A DNA stretch of 64,000 bases, taken from assembly GCA_016715885.1 (NCBI GenBank), contig JADJXL010000002.1, positions 558,001 through 622,000 on the forward strand, written 5' to 3'. This document shows, piece after piece, positions 52,996 through 61,063 of the stretch (positions are counted from its first letter, which is position 1; each line of letters begins with the position of its first letter). The translations under genes and the position numbers were made by a program. The stretch is from Polyangiaceae bacterium (GTDB lineage: Bacteria > Myxococcota_A > Polyangia > Polyangiales > Polyangiaceae). The notes under the pieces are model-generated. The model was not told where the DNA came from and searched no databases. It worked only from the letters and a program-made list of their open reading frames with translations.

Positions 52996-54039
52996 TCAAG
53001 CGTATCGTCGTTGCATGATTTCCATGAGCTTCGGGTTCGCTCGAACGAGCGACAACGTATGGTCGGCATGATCGAGGGCATAACCGTTTCCAATGTACAA
53101 ATCCACGTCGCGCCCAATGCCTTCGGCTCCGAGCGCTGCGGCCGTGAAGCTCGTGCTCATGGCAAAATAGTAAACTTTGCCCCGCTGCCGGCTCGCCAAT
53201 ATGGCTGCAAGCTCCACGCCGGGCACGTTCACGCACGAGAGCACCAAATCTGCTCCTCGATTGTCCGTCAATGGCCAAACGACATCACGCACCGCGAGCG
53301 GATCACGCGCGTCAATCGTGGCGACGTGATCGCATAAGCCTAGCGATTTCAATTCATCCGCATATGCCGGAAACGCTTCGATCCCAATCACCTTGCCGCT
53401 CGGTCCCACGCGCTTTCGCGCTTCGGCCACGCACAAAAGCCCCGACTTTCCTCCGGCGCCGAGCACCACGACGGTATCGTCCGTTTCGCATAGCCGCGCC
53501 ACTTGCGGAGCAGCTCCGGCGACATCGAGCAGCGCCAGGACGAGCCGTTCGGGCATGTCCGATGGAATCCGCGCAATCGGTCCCGTGAGAAAAACCGCCG
53601 CTTTGCCGACGACGTCGAGCTGCGCCGAAGCAGATCGCACCGCCGTGATTCGTTCGATGTGGAGCGGCGTGAGCGAGAGCGATACGAGCGTTGCGATGCG
53701 ATCGCCTGGCACGAAGCCGCGCTCGGCCGCCAGATCTCCCACGTGCGAGACGACGCCGAGAAGCATGCCGCCCGAACCCGTCACGGGATTGTGCTGTTTG
53801 CCTCGACGCGCGACGGTTTGCATCACGAGCTCTGCGACGCGATCCAGGTCGCCGCTCGAGGCATCCTCCATCTGACGAAAACTGGCAGCATCGATGTTGA
53901 GTGTCTCGACGTCGATGACGATTTCCGTCGCGTACCTCTTGGAGAAATCGTTATCGAGCCGTTCGGCGGGTTGCGGCAAGGCGCCCTTGGGTTCGAGGAC
54001 GCGGTGGGTACCGAGCGGATCACCAGCGGGGATTTTCAC
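52996..54039 (-). CDS. kdd: L-erythro-3,5-diaminohexanoate dehydrogenase
   Basis: 347 residues. NAD-dependent oxidative deamination of 3,5-diaminohexanoate to 3-keto-5-aminohexanoate in the lysine (beta-lysine) degradation pathway. Close by eye to the Fusobacterium/Clostridium enzyme: THRVLEPKGALPQPAERLDND, IVIDVETLNIDAASFRQ, KQHNPVTGSGGMLLG and LGAGGKSGLLCVAEA. The zinc-like/Rossmann domain order is that of the family. Neighbouring genes for kce, kal or lysine 5,6-aminomutase are not seen, but kamA, an earlier step, is in this window. Confidence 0.9.
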   Translation of the reverse strand: MKIPAGDPLGTHRVLEPKGALPQPAERLDNDFSKRYATEIVIDVETLNIDAASFRQMEDASSGDLDRVAELVMQTVARRGKQHNPVTGSGGMLLGVVSHVGDLAAERGFVPGDRIATLVSLSLTPLHIERITAVRSASAQLDVVGKAAVFLTGPIARIPSDMPERLVLALLDVAGAAPQVARLCETDDTVVVLGAGGKSGLLCVAEARKRVGPSGKVIGIEAFPAYADELKSLGLCDHVATIDARDPLAVRDVVWPLTDNRGADLVLSCVNVPGVELAAILASRQRGKVYYFAMSTSFTAAALGAEGIGRDVDLYIGNGYALDHADHTLSLVRANPKLMEIMQRRYA

Positions 54040-54184
54040 AGGCCACCCCTTAGCACGCCTTGTTACGCGGGGCGCATTCGAGCTTCTCGATTCGGAACGC
54101 TTGACGATCGCATGGCAAGACTTCTAAAGTCGTCGTCCGCCTTCTCGCGTTTCGAGGTCCTTTTAGCGTTTTTTCGGCTCGAGC

Positions 54185-55117
54185 ATGGACAGCCAACGGC
54201 CCAAGGTGTCGTCGCCGCAAAAGCTCGCGCTGCGCTTCATCTCCGGCAAATACCAAGGTGCAGAATTCCCTCTGGAGGATTCACCCGAGATCGTGGTGGG
54301 TCGTTCGAGTGACCTCGACATGGTCCTCATCGAGGACATGGTCTCGCGCAGGCACGCGCGCATCGAGTGCACGGACGAGATCCTGATCGAAGATCTCGGC
54401 TCGACCAACGGCACGTTCGTCAATGGCGAACGCATCAAGCGCGCGCGGCTCAAGGAAGGCGATCGCGTGTTGATTGGGACGAGCATCATCAAGGTGGTGC
54501 TCGCGGATTCGGTCGCTCTTGCTCCATCGTCGAGTCGCCGGCGAAGTCAAAGACCAGCGTCGAACCGCAATCAAGTTCGCGGCATGGCGGGTGCGCTCGA
54601 CGAAATTCCGCTCCCCGATCTGCTTCAGCTTCTAGGTTCGTCCAAAAAAACCGGCGTGCTGGTGCTCGAAACCGACCAGCACGTCGGAAGGATTCACCTC
54701 GACAAGGGAACGGTCATTCACGCTTCGATCGACGACTCGAAGGCGGGCGTGCTGAAGAGTGCGTTCCGCATGTTGCAGTGGACGAAGGGTTCGTTCGAGC
54801 TGACGCCGGCGAGCGATTTGCCCATGGAAAACCCCGTGGATCTGCCGGTGCAGGAGATCCTCATGGAGGGTCTGCGGCAGCTCGACGAGTTTCAAGCGAT
54901 GGAGCACAAGTTGCCGGACAAGGCGGCGAGGCTTGCGGTTCCTGCCGTGATGAAGCCTCGGTTGCGGGAGCTTTCGCCGGTCGAGCTCGACGTGTGGCAG
55001 GCCGTTTGGAACAGCGGTGATCTGCAAGCGGTGCTCGATGCGAGTGCGGCGAGCGACCTCGACACGGCGCGAGCGATCGTAAAGCTTGCGGAGTCTGGGT
55101 ACGTGCAGGTCGTGTGA
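54185..55117 (+). CDS. FHA domain protein with DUF4388
   Basis: 310 residues. FHA domain (about 15-100) with the phosphothreonine-binding motifs GRSSDLDMVL, VSRRHARIE and DLGSTNGTFVNG. A Ser/Arg linker is followed by DUF4388 (about 140-270), containing LPDLLQLLGSSKKTGVLVLE and GRIHLDKGTVIHASIDD, as in PATAN-type regulatory proteins. It probably reads Ser/Thr kinase outputs, fitting myxobacterial signalling; a Ser/Thr kinase gene occurs at the right edge. Divergent from kdd. Confidence 0.9.
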   Translation: MDSQRPKVSSPQKLALRFISGKYQGAEFPLEDSPEIVVGRSSDLDMVLIEDMVSRRHARIECTDEILIEDLGSTNGTFVNGERIKRARLKEGDRVLIGTSIIKVVLADSVALAPSSSRRRSQRPASNRNQVRGMAGALDEIPLPDLLQLLGSSKKTGVLVLETDQHVGRIHLDKGTVIHASIDDSKAGVLKSAFRMLQWTKGSFELTPASDLPMENPVDLPVQEILMEGLRQLDEFQAMEHKLPDKAARLAVPAVMKPRLRELSPVELDVWQAVWNSGDLQAVLDASAASDLDTARAIVKLAESGYVQVV

Positions 55118-55124
55118 AGCGACT

Positions 55125-55718
55125 TCAGGGAGCTTTGCGTCCGAGCCCTACGAGGAACACTTCGGAGCTTTGGCTGCGAGTGCCTTCGGGGCGAATGACG
55201 CGCACGTCGGTGTAGAGCGAGCGAAGGCGGTCGCGGGCTTTGACGAATTCTTCACTCATGAAGAGTTTGCCCACGAACGCGCTGCCCGGAGCGGACAGGG
55301 CTTCGGCGACGCTGACGGCGCGATCGAAGAGTTCGAAACTACGCGTTTGATCGGCGATTTTGCTGCCGGTCGTGGCGGGTGCCATGTCGCTCAGAACGAC
55401 GTCGTAGGGCGCTGCTTGGGCGAGCTCTGCGCTCGAGAGCGAGAGCGCGTCGCCGCGCAGTACGGTGACGTTTGCGCCGAGAAATTGGGGGATTTCGGAC
55501 AGATCGACGGCGAAGACGCGACCTTTGGGGCCGACCTTTTTCGAGGCGTACATCGACCATGAGCCGGGTGCGGCGCCGAGATCGAGCACGCGTTGTCCTT
55601 GTCGGAACAGGCGCACCCGGCGGTCGATTTCTTCGAGCTTGAATACGCTGCGGGCGGGAAACCCCTGAGCCTTGGCAGCCTTGGTGAAGGCGTCGGGCTT
55701 CTTGTAGGGGTTTTTCAT
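55125..55718 (-). CDS. rlmE: RlmE/FtsJ-family rRNA 2'-O-methyltransferase
   Basis: 197 residues. Methylates the ribose of U2552 in 23S rRNA (E. coli numbering), a late 50S assembly step. The SAM site VLDLGAAPGSWS is present, and the catalytic K-D-K-E tetrad is visible: Lys in SVFKLEEID, Asp in LSDMAP, Lys in FVGKLFMSEEF, Glu in SSEVFLVG. It is encoded 10 bases after rplC on the same strand, so the two are co-transcribed, an unusual but functionally plausible pairing for ribosome assembly. Confidence 0.93.
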   Translation of the reverse strand: MKNPYKKPDAFTKAAKAQGFPARSVFKLEEIDRRVRLFRQGQRVLDLGAAPGSWSMYASKKVGPKGRVFAVDLSEIPQFLGANVTVLRGDALSLSSAELAQAAPYDVVLSDMAPATTGSKIADQTRSFELFDRAVSVAEALSAPGSAFVGKLFMSEEFVKARDRLRSLYTDVRVIRPEGTRSQSSEVFLVGLGRKAP

Positions 55719-55728
55719 GGCCGCGACG

Positions 55729-56400
55729 TTACGCCGTCTTCTTCTTGCCGCCGTTCTTCTTTTTCACGGCGCCACGGATGATGACGATGCCGTTCTTGGC
55801 GCCAGGCACGCCACCCTCGATGAGGACGACGTCCTCTTCCGGGATGAGCTTGGCGATGCGGAGGTTCAAGGTGCTCCACGTTTCGGCGCCGTAGTGGCCG
55901 GGCATCTTCAAGCCGGGCAAAGTGCGACCGGGGGTCATGTTCGTACCGATCGAGCCGCCGTGACGGAAGTACTCGTGCGTGCCGTGTGAGCTGACGGCGC
56001 CTGCAAAGTTCCAGCGGCGCATGACGCCGGTGAAGCCGCGTCCGCGGGTCACGCCTTGCGCGTCGACGAATTGTCCTTCTTCGAAGACCTGATCGACGCC
56101 GATCTTCTGACCAACCTCGAACTTGGCTGCTTCTTCCGGCGACATGCGAAGCTCGCGCAGCGTGCGCTTCGGCGTTTGTTGCGCCTTGCGGTAGGCACCG
56201 AGCAAGGGCTTGTTGGTGTGCTTTTCTTTGCGTTCGCCGACGCCCACGATGAGCGCGCTGTAGCCGTCTTTCTCGACGGTGCGTTTGCCGACGACGACGC
56301 AGCCTGCTTGAACGACGGTGCAGCGGAGGACTTCACCCTTCTCGTTGAAGATCTGGGTCATCCCGATTTTGGTGCCGACGATGCCGGGATTCTTGTTCAT
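55729..56400 (-). CDS. rplC: 50S ribosomal protein L3
   Basis: 223 residues. Early 50S assembly protein near the peptidyl-transferase centre. GIVGTKIGMTQIFNEKGE starts the protein, followed by VTRGRGFTGVMRRWNF and HGTHEYFRHGGSIGTNMTPGR, the long loop that reaches the active centre, and VLIEGGVPGAKNG near the end. The normal S10-operon neighbours (rpsJ, rplD) are absent; instead rlmE follows. An in-frame extension upstream lacks family similarity, so MNKNPGIVGTK is the start. Confidence 0.93.
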   Translation of the reverse strand: MNKNPGIVGTKIGMTQIFNEKGEVLRCTVVQAGCVVVGKRTVEKDGYSALIVGVGERKEKHTNKPLLGAYRKAQQTPKRTLRELRMSPEEAAKFEVGQKIGVDQVFEEGQFVDAQGVTRGRGFTGVMRRWNFAGAVSSHGTHEYFRHGGSIGTNMTPGRTLPGLKMPGHYGAETWSTLNLRIAKLIPEEDVVLIEGGVPGAKNGIVIIRGAVKKKNGGKKKTA

Positions 56401-56671
56401 GACGATGTGCCTCGTTTTTCGCGCTTCTTGGGTTCGAACGGACAAAGTGCTTGCGCATGCGTGATGCGCGTTCCCTCATCGCATCCTCGGCAGCATGGTT
56501 TGCCCATGGCGGGGCCGGTTCGAAGCGCTGAAACCGGGGCGGCGAACCGCCAGGCGAGTTGGGGGCGCGGAGCTTAGCCGAGAAATGCCAAAGGGGAAGG
56601 GAAAGTGCGACGAGCAGTCGCGCTGAGCGGCAGACTGGCCACGGCGTCACTCGTGAATCATCGTGCGTCGC

Positions 56672-59293
56672 ATGGAACAGGGTGCAAGCGGCCAGCCACC
56701 TATGGGTGATTCTCCGCCCGTGGCCAAAGTCAAAGACCCCGTGTGCGGGATGATGGTGACGCCCGGGGCGGCCAAAGGTGGGTCGCACGAGCACGAGGGG
56801 ACGACGTACTGGTTTTGCAATCCGCGGTGCCGCGACAAGTTCGCGGCGGAACCACAAAAGTGGTTGGCACCTTTGGAAAGTAAGGCGGAACCCCATCCAC
56901 AAAAGGAGCTGGCACCTTCTGCGGCACCGTCGCCCGCGGTGGCCAAGGTCAAGGATCCCGTGTGCGGGATGATGGTGACGCCCGGGGCGGCCAAAGGCGG
57001 GTCGCACGAGCACGAGGGGGCGACGTACTGGTTCTGCAATCCGCGGTGCCGCGACAAGTTCGCGGCAGAACCACAAGAGTGGTTGGCACCTTCTCCTCCC
57101 CCTCTCCACGCAGTGGAGAGGGGGTCGGGGGGTGAGGCCAGTTCCCCCTCTCCACTTGTGGAGAGGGGGTTAGGGGGTGAGGCAGTCGTTTACGTTTGTC
57201 CGATGGACCCCGAGGTTCGGGAGTCCAAACCCGGACCTTGCCCCATCTGCGGCATGGCCCTCGAGCCAGAAGCCGTCATGACCGTCGAAGAGCCGCCCAA
57301 TCCCGAGCTCGTCGACATGACGCGACGCTTCTGGGTGTCGGCCGCGTTGAGCCTCCCGCTGCTCGTCTTTGCCATGGGACCCATGATCCCCGGCTGGCCC
57401 GTGCATGCATGGCCCCCGCAAAAGTGGATCGAGCTCGCTCTCGCGACCGTTGTCGTTGCATGGGGCGGCTTTCCGTTCTTCGAGCGCGGCGCGCGCTCCA
57501 TCGTCACCCGCCGCTTCAACATGTTCACCCTCATCGCGATCGGTACCGGCGCAGCGTACGTCTTCAGCGTCGTCGCCGTCCTCGCGCCCGGCCTCTTTCC
57601 GCCGTCGATGCGTGGCCATGGCGGATCCGTCCCCGTCTACTTCGAAGCCTCCGCCGTGATCATCACGCTCGTGCTCCTCGGTCAGGTGCTCGAGCTCCGT
57701 GCGCGCAGACAAACCTCGGGCGCCATCCGAGCGCTTCTTGGGCTTGCTCCCCGCTCCGCACGACGCGTGCGTGACGACGGTACCGATGAAGACGTGCCCA
57801 TCGAAAAGGTCGCCGTGGGTGATCGACTGCGAGTTCGTCCGGGCGAACGCGTTCCCGTCGATGGAGTCGTCATCGAAGGCTCGAGTGTCGTCGACGAGTC
57901 CATGATCACCGGCGAACCCATCCCCGTGGAGAAACGCGCGGGCGACCCCGTGACCGGAGCAACGGTCAACGGAACGGGCAGCTTCGTCATGCGTGCCGAT
58001 CGCGTCGGGCAAGGAACACTCCTCGCGCAAATCGTCCGCATGGTGAGCGAAGCGCAGCGCACGCGAGCTCCCATTCAGCGCCTCGCCGACGTCGTTTCCG
58101 GCTGGTTTGTCCCGGCCGTCATCCTCGTCTCCATCGCCACGTTCATCGTGTGGATGCTCGTCGGCCCCGAACCTCGTCTTGCGTTTGCCCTCGCAAACGC
58201 CGTCGCGGTTCTCATCATCGCCTGTCCGTGCGCGCTCGGTCTCGCCACGCCCATGTCGATCATGGTCAGCACCGGTCGCGGTGCGCGCGCCGGCGTGCTC
58301 GTGAAAAATGCCGAGGCACTCGAAGTCCTCGAACGCGTCGACACGCTCGTCGTCGACAAGACCGGCACACTCACCGAGGGCAAACCCAAAGTCGTATCGG
58401 TCGCTTCACTGGACGATCACGATGAAGCGTTCGTCTTGCGCATTGCCTCGAGCCTCGAACGCGGAAGCGAACATCCTCTCGCCGCCGCGATCCTCGAAGC
58501 CGCCAAGTCGCGATCCATCGCGCTCGCTGATGTCGCCGACTTCCGCGTCGTGGCTGGTCATGGGCTCACGGGACGCATCGATGGTGAACCGACCGCACTC
58601 GGCAGCAAGCGATTCATGAACGAGCTCGGCATCGACACCGGTCATGTCGAATCACGCGCCGAAGCGCTTCGTACCAAGGGACAAACCGTCGTGTTCATCG
58701 CGCGCGCCGGACGCGTGATCGGCCTCGTCGGCATCGCCGATCCCATCAAGCCCTCGGCCATCGAAGCGCTTGCCGAGCTTCGTGTCGAAGGTATCGACAT
58801 CGTCATGCTCACGGGCGATAGCCGCACGACTGCCATGGCCGTTGCTGCCGACCTCGGCATCGACAAGGTCGAGGCGGAGGTGCTTCCCGAGCAGAAGAGC
58901 GCCGCCGTCGAGCGATTGTCGAAAAGCGGCAAAGTCGTTGCGATGGCAGGAGATGGAATCAACGACGCTCCAGCGCTCGCCAAAGCGGCCGTGGGTTTGG
59001 CCATGGGAACGGGCACCGACGTCGCGATGCAGAGCGCAGGCATCACGCTCGTGAAGGGCGACTTGCGCGGCATCGTGCGAGCTCGTCGACTCGGTCGCGC
59101 CACGATGCGGAACATCCGGCAAAACCTGTTCTTCGCGTTCGTTTACAACGGTATTGGTGTGCCTCTTGCCGCAGGGCTCCTCTACCCGTTTTTCGGCATC
59201 TTGCTGAGCCCCATGTTTGCAAGCGCGGCGATGAGTCTGAGCAGCGTTTCGGTCATCGCCAATTCGTTGCGCCTTCGAACGATACGCCTGTGA
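56672..59293 (+). CDS. copper-type P1B ATPase with two YHS domains and an HMBD domain
   Basis: 873 residues. Two YHS domains lie near residues 20-65 and 93-138, each with DPVCGMMV and FCNPRCRDKF, nearly identical at DNA level (219-base spacing). A Ser/Pro/Glu linker encoded by palindromic repeats precedes a heavy-metal-binding domain (YVCPMDPEVRESKPGPCPICGM). The ATPase core has CPCALG near 516, DKTGTL near 563 and GDGINDAPAL near 765. It should export Cu+ (or Ag+). The start was taken as the first ATG. Confidence 0.9.
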   Translation: MEQGASGQPPMGDSPPVAKVKDPVCGMMVTPGAAKGGSHEHEGTTYWFCNPRCRDKFAAEPQKWLAPLESKAEPHPQKELAPSAAPSPAVAKVKDPVCGMMVTPGAAKGGSHEHEGATYWFCNPRCRDKFAAEPQEWLAPSPPPLHAVERGSGGEASSPSPLVERGLGGEAVVYVCPMDPEVRESKPGPCPICGMALEPEAVMTVEEPPNPELVDMTRRFWVSAALSLPLLVFAMGPMIPGWPVHAWPPQKWIELALATVVVAWGGFPFFERGARSIVTRRFNMFTLIAIGTGAAYVFSVVAVLAPGLFPPSMRGHGGSVPVYFEASAVIITLVLLGQVLELRARRQTSGAIRALLGLAPRSARRVRDDGTDEDVPIEKVAVGDRLRVRPGERVPVDGVVIEGSSVVDESMITGEPIPVEKRAGDPVTGATVNGTGSFVMRADRVGQGTLLAQIVRMVSEAQRTRAPIQRLADVVSGWFVPAVILVSIATFIVWMLVGPEPRLAFALANAVAVLIIACPCALGLATPMSIMVSTGRGARAGVLVKNAEALEVLERVDTLVVDKTGTLTEGKPKVVSVASLDDHDEAFVLRIASSLERGSEHPLAAAILEAAKSRSIALADVADFRVVAGHGLTGRIDGEPTALGSKRFMNELGIDTGHVESRAEALRTKGQTVVFIARAGRVIGLVGIADPIKPSAIEALAELRVEGIDIVMLTGDSRTTAMAVAADLGIDKVEAEVLPEQKSAAVERLSKSGKVVAMAGDGINDAPALAKAAVGLAMGTGTDVAMQSAGITLVKGDLRGIVRARRLGRATMRNIRQNLFFAFVYNGIGVPLAAGLLYPFFGILLSPMFASAAMSLSSVSVIANSLRLRTIRL
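56718..57090. repeat. tandem duplication of a YHS-domain coding segment
   Basis: A stretch of about 150 bases (from GTGGCCAA to TTGGCACCTT) occurs twice, offset by 219 bases, with only a handful of differences. The frame is preserved (73 codons). The near-identity at silent positions shows a recent duplication inside the gene. Confidence 0.9.
57098..57182. repeat. two palindromic REP-like units inside the coding region
   Basis: Each unit has the perfect stem CCCCCTCTCCAC / GTGGAGAGGGGG (arms 57098-57109 with 57113-57124, and 57144-57155 with 57158-57169) followed by TyrGGGGGTGAGG-type DNA (GGGGGTGAGG). This sequence type is widespread as an intergenic repeat in many bacteria. The 46-base spacing is not a multiple of three, yet translation continues, giving PPPLHAVERGSGG and PSPLVERGLGG. 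Confidence 0.85.
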
Positions 59294-59440
59294 CGCACCG
59301 CGTTTGGTGGCGTTCCCCCGGTTCGTGCACATCGATGCAAAATCGGAAATGGTTTTGCATCGCCGGGGCTACCAGACCCCTCCCTTGGCGTGGGCGTGGG
59401 TGCTACCTTTCTCTTGGGCGACACGTACCCGGGAGGTTCG

Positions 59441-60544
59441 ATGGCACGCGACCAAAATCGCAACGAAGCCGCGAACCGGGCGGATGAGTCGACGACTTCG
59501 GACGCATCGTCAAGGCCGAGCGTAGGTTTTTCCTCCGGCACGGACGGTTCCGCGACAACCGCTCCAACCAAGCGAGCGCGTTTTTTCTCCGCCGTTTCGA
59601 AAGACGAACCTCCACCTCCGCGCTCACGCCTGTGGCATCTCGTGTTGCCCCTCGTGCTCGCTTCGATCGTCATCGCCTTGGGCGCGACGAGTCCCCTCGT
59701 GCGTTTCGCCGTTCCAGTCGTCCTCATGGCTTTGGCGATAGCCATTCGAGCGCGTACACGTTCGCCACGAAAAGCTGCCCGCAGAGGCATCTTGCTCGAC
59801 GGACCGCGCCTCTATTTTCAGCCGCACGGCGATGTGCCCAGAGCTGTCACGTACCTAGGTGATCCGTTCGGCCTCACGCTCGTGAAAAGCCCCGAACGCG
59901 ATCGCATCGTGGCCGTGTGGAGCTCGCATGACGGCCTGTTTTACGTCGGGACGAGTCTCGAAAAATCAGGACGCCGTACGCTTGGCGCATTCGTCGATCG
60001 CGCTTTTACCGTGCTCGGCGATGACGCCGCGCTCGAGGCCATTGGACCAGACGGCGATCCGCTCGAGCTTACCCCTTCGGATTTTGCATCGCTCGTTCTC
60101 GCAGTCGAAGAGCTCGATCCCGAATGCCAGCAGCGCCTCGTGCTCTCGGATGCCCGCGGCGCTCCGTTTACGCTCGACGGCCGCGAGCTCGTCGTCGGTG
60201 AACGACGTTTTGATCTGGAAGCACCGCTCGAGTGGCGGCCTTTCGTCTTTCAGGAAGCATTCGGGCAATCGGTGACCGTGTACCAAGGCACATCGATTCG
60301 CCAAGGCGGCAGCGAAACGGTGCTCGTGTCGCTCTTGCCTTCGTTCGTTCCGTTCGAGGTGCGAGATTGGGCGCAATTCGACCGAGCGATGCTGCGCGAC
60401 CTGCGCCTCGTTCAAGCAGCGCCCGAGGACCCTCCGCCGCGAGATGCCCGTGTCGCGATTGATCGGCTTTTCGTGTTGCCCGTCAGGTCCGCACTGGACA
60501 CCGCACCACAGGCGAGCCGCCGCACGTCACGCGCACGCGCTTAG
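59441..60544 (+). CDS. membrane-anchored uncharacterised protein
   Basis: 367 residues, family not recognised. The first ~65 residues are polar and disordered (Ser, Thr, Ala rich). Two adjacent hydrophobic helices (about 70-90 and 93-108) form a hairpin, then a soluble region of about 250 residues with mixed strands, including GRRTLGAFVDRAFTVLGDD and GREVVGERRFDLE-like segments, and an Arg-rich end. Both termini are probably cytoplasmic. GGGAGG precedes the ATG. No operon partner is evident. Confidence 0.6.
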   Translation: MARDQNRNEAANRADESTTSDASSRPSVGFSSGTDGSATTAPTKRARFFSAVSKDEPPPPRSRLWHLVLPLVLASIVIALGATSPLVRFAVPVVLMALAIAIRARTRSPRKAARRGILLDGPRLYFQPHGDVPRAVTYLGDPFGLTLVKSPERDRIVAVWSSHDGLFYVGTSLEKSGRRTLGAFVDRAFTVLGDDAALEAIGPDGDPLELTPSDFASLVLAVEELDPECQQRLVLSDARGAPFTLDGRELVVGERRFDLEAPLEWRPFVFQEAFGQSVTVYQGTSIRQGGSETVLVSLLPSFVPFEVRDWAQFDRAMLRDLRLVQAAPEDPPPRDARVAIDRLFVLPVRSALDTAPQASRRTSRARA

Positions 60545-60635
60545 CGAGCGTCCAAATCCTGTCTGGGCCTCAATCCGATCGCTTGACGCGAACGGTCAAT
60601 ACCGGCTACACCCCCGGCTCCCCTCAGGAGGCAAC

Positions 60636-60968
60636 ATGGCCGTCGACATTCAGAAGCTCTTCAACGAGGAAGTTCCCGCCAAAATCGCCAAGAACCCCGA
60701 TGCTGCCAAGCAAATCGGCGCGACGTATCAATTCGTCATCACCGGCGAAGGTGGCGGTGATTGGTTCATCGACGTGAAGGACAATCCGAGCTGCAAGGCG
60801 GGTAATCCTGGCACGGCGGAATGCACCATGACGCTCGCGGCCGAAGACTTCCAAAAGCTCATGGAGAACCCCCAAGCCAACGGCATGCAGCTCTTCTTCG
60901 GCGGCAAGCTGAAGGTTGCGGGCAACAACATGCTCGCCATGAAACTGCAGAAGCTCTTCTCTCTCTGA
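60636..60968 (+). CDS. SCP2 sterol-binding domain protein
   Basis: 110 residues consisting of one SCP2 domain: an N-terminal helix (MAVDIQKLFNEEVPAKIAKN), YQFVITGEGGGDWFIDVKD strands, TMTLAAEDFQKLMENPQ, and the terminal FFGGKLKVAGNNMLAMKLQKLF characteristic of the family. It binds acyl-CoA or sterol-like lipids; the neighbouring CoA-transferase-family gene suggests a lipid metabolic role. CAGGAGG lies 5 bases before the ATG. A strong terminator follows. Confidence 0.9.
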   Translation: MAVDIQKLFNEEVPAKIAKNPDAAKQIGATYQFVITGEGGGDWFIDVKDNPSCKAGNPGTAECTMTLAAEDFQKLMENPQANGMQLFFGGKLKVAGNNMLAMKLQKLFSL

Positions 60969-60988
60969 TCGATTTTCGATCGTCGAAA

Positions 60989-61026
60989 AAAGGCCGGCTG
61001 TCCCTTCACGGGTAGCCGGCCTTTGC
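60989..61026 (+). terminator. rho-independent terminator after the SCP2 gene
   Basis: Perfect stem AAAGGCCGGCT / AGCCGGCCTTT (60989-60999 and 61014-61024) with a 14-base loop; the stem itself ends in TTT, preceded on the other side by AAAAA. It begins 20 bases after the stop codon and could terminate in both directions. Confidence 0.85.
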
Positions 61027-61063
61027 ACGTCGACTCCAGCATTCGGTTTGAGTACAAAACGCC

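Noticed and set aside
57092..57182. Possible frameshift or disrupted ATPase gene
   Set aside because: The frame stays open through both palindromic units and downstream motifs (CPC, DKTGTL, GDGIND) are intact.
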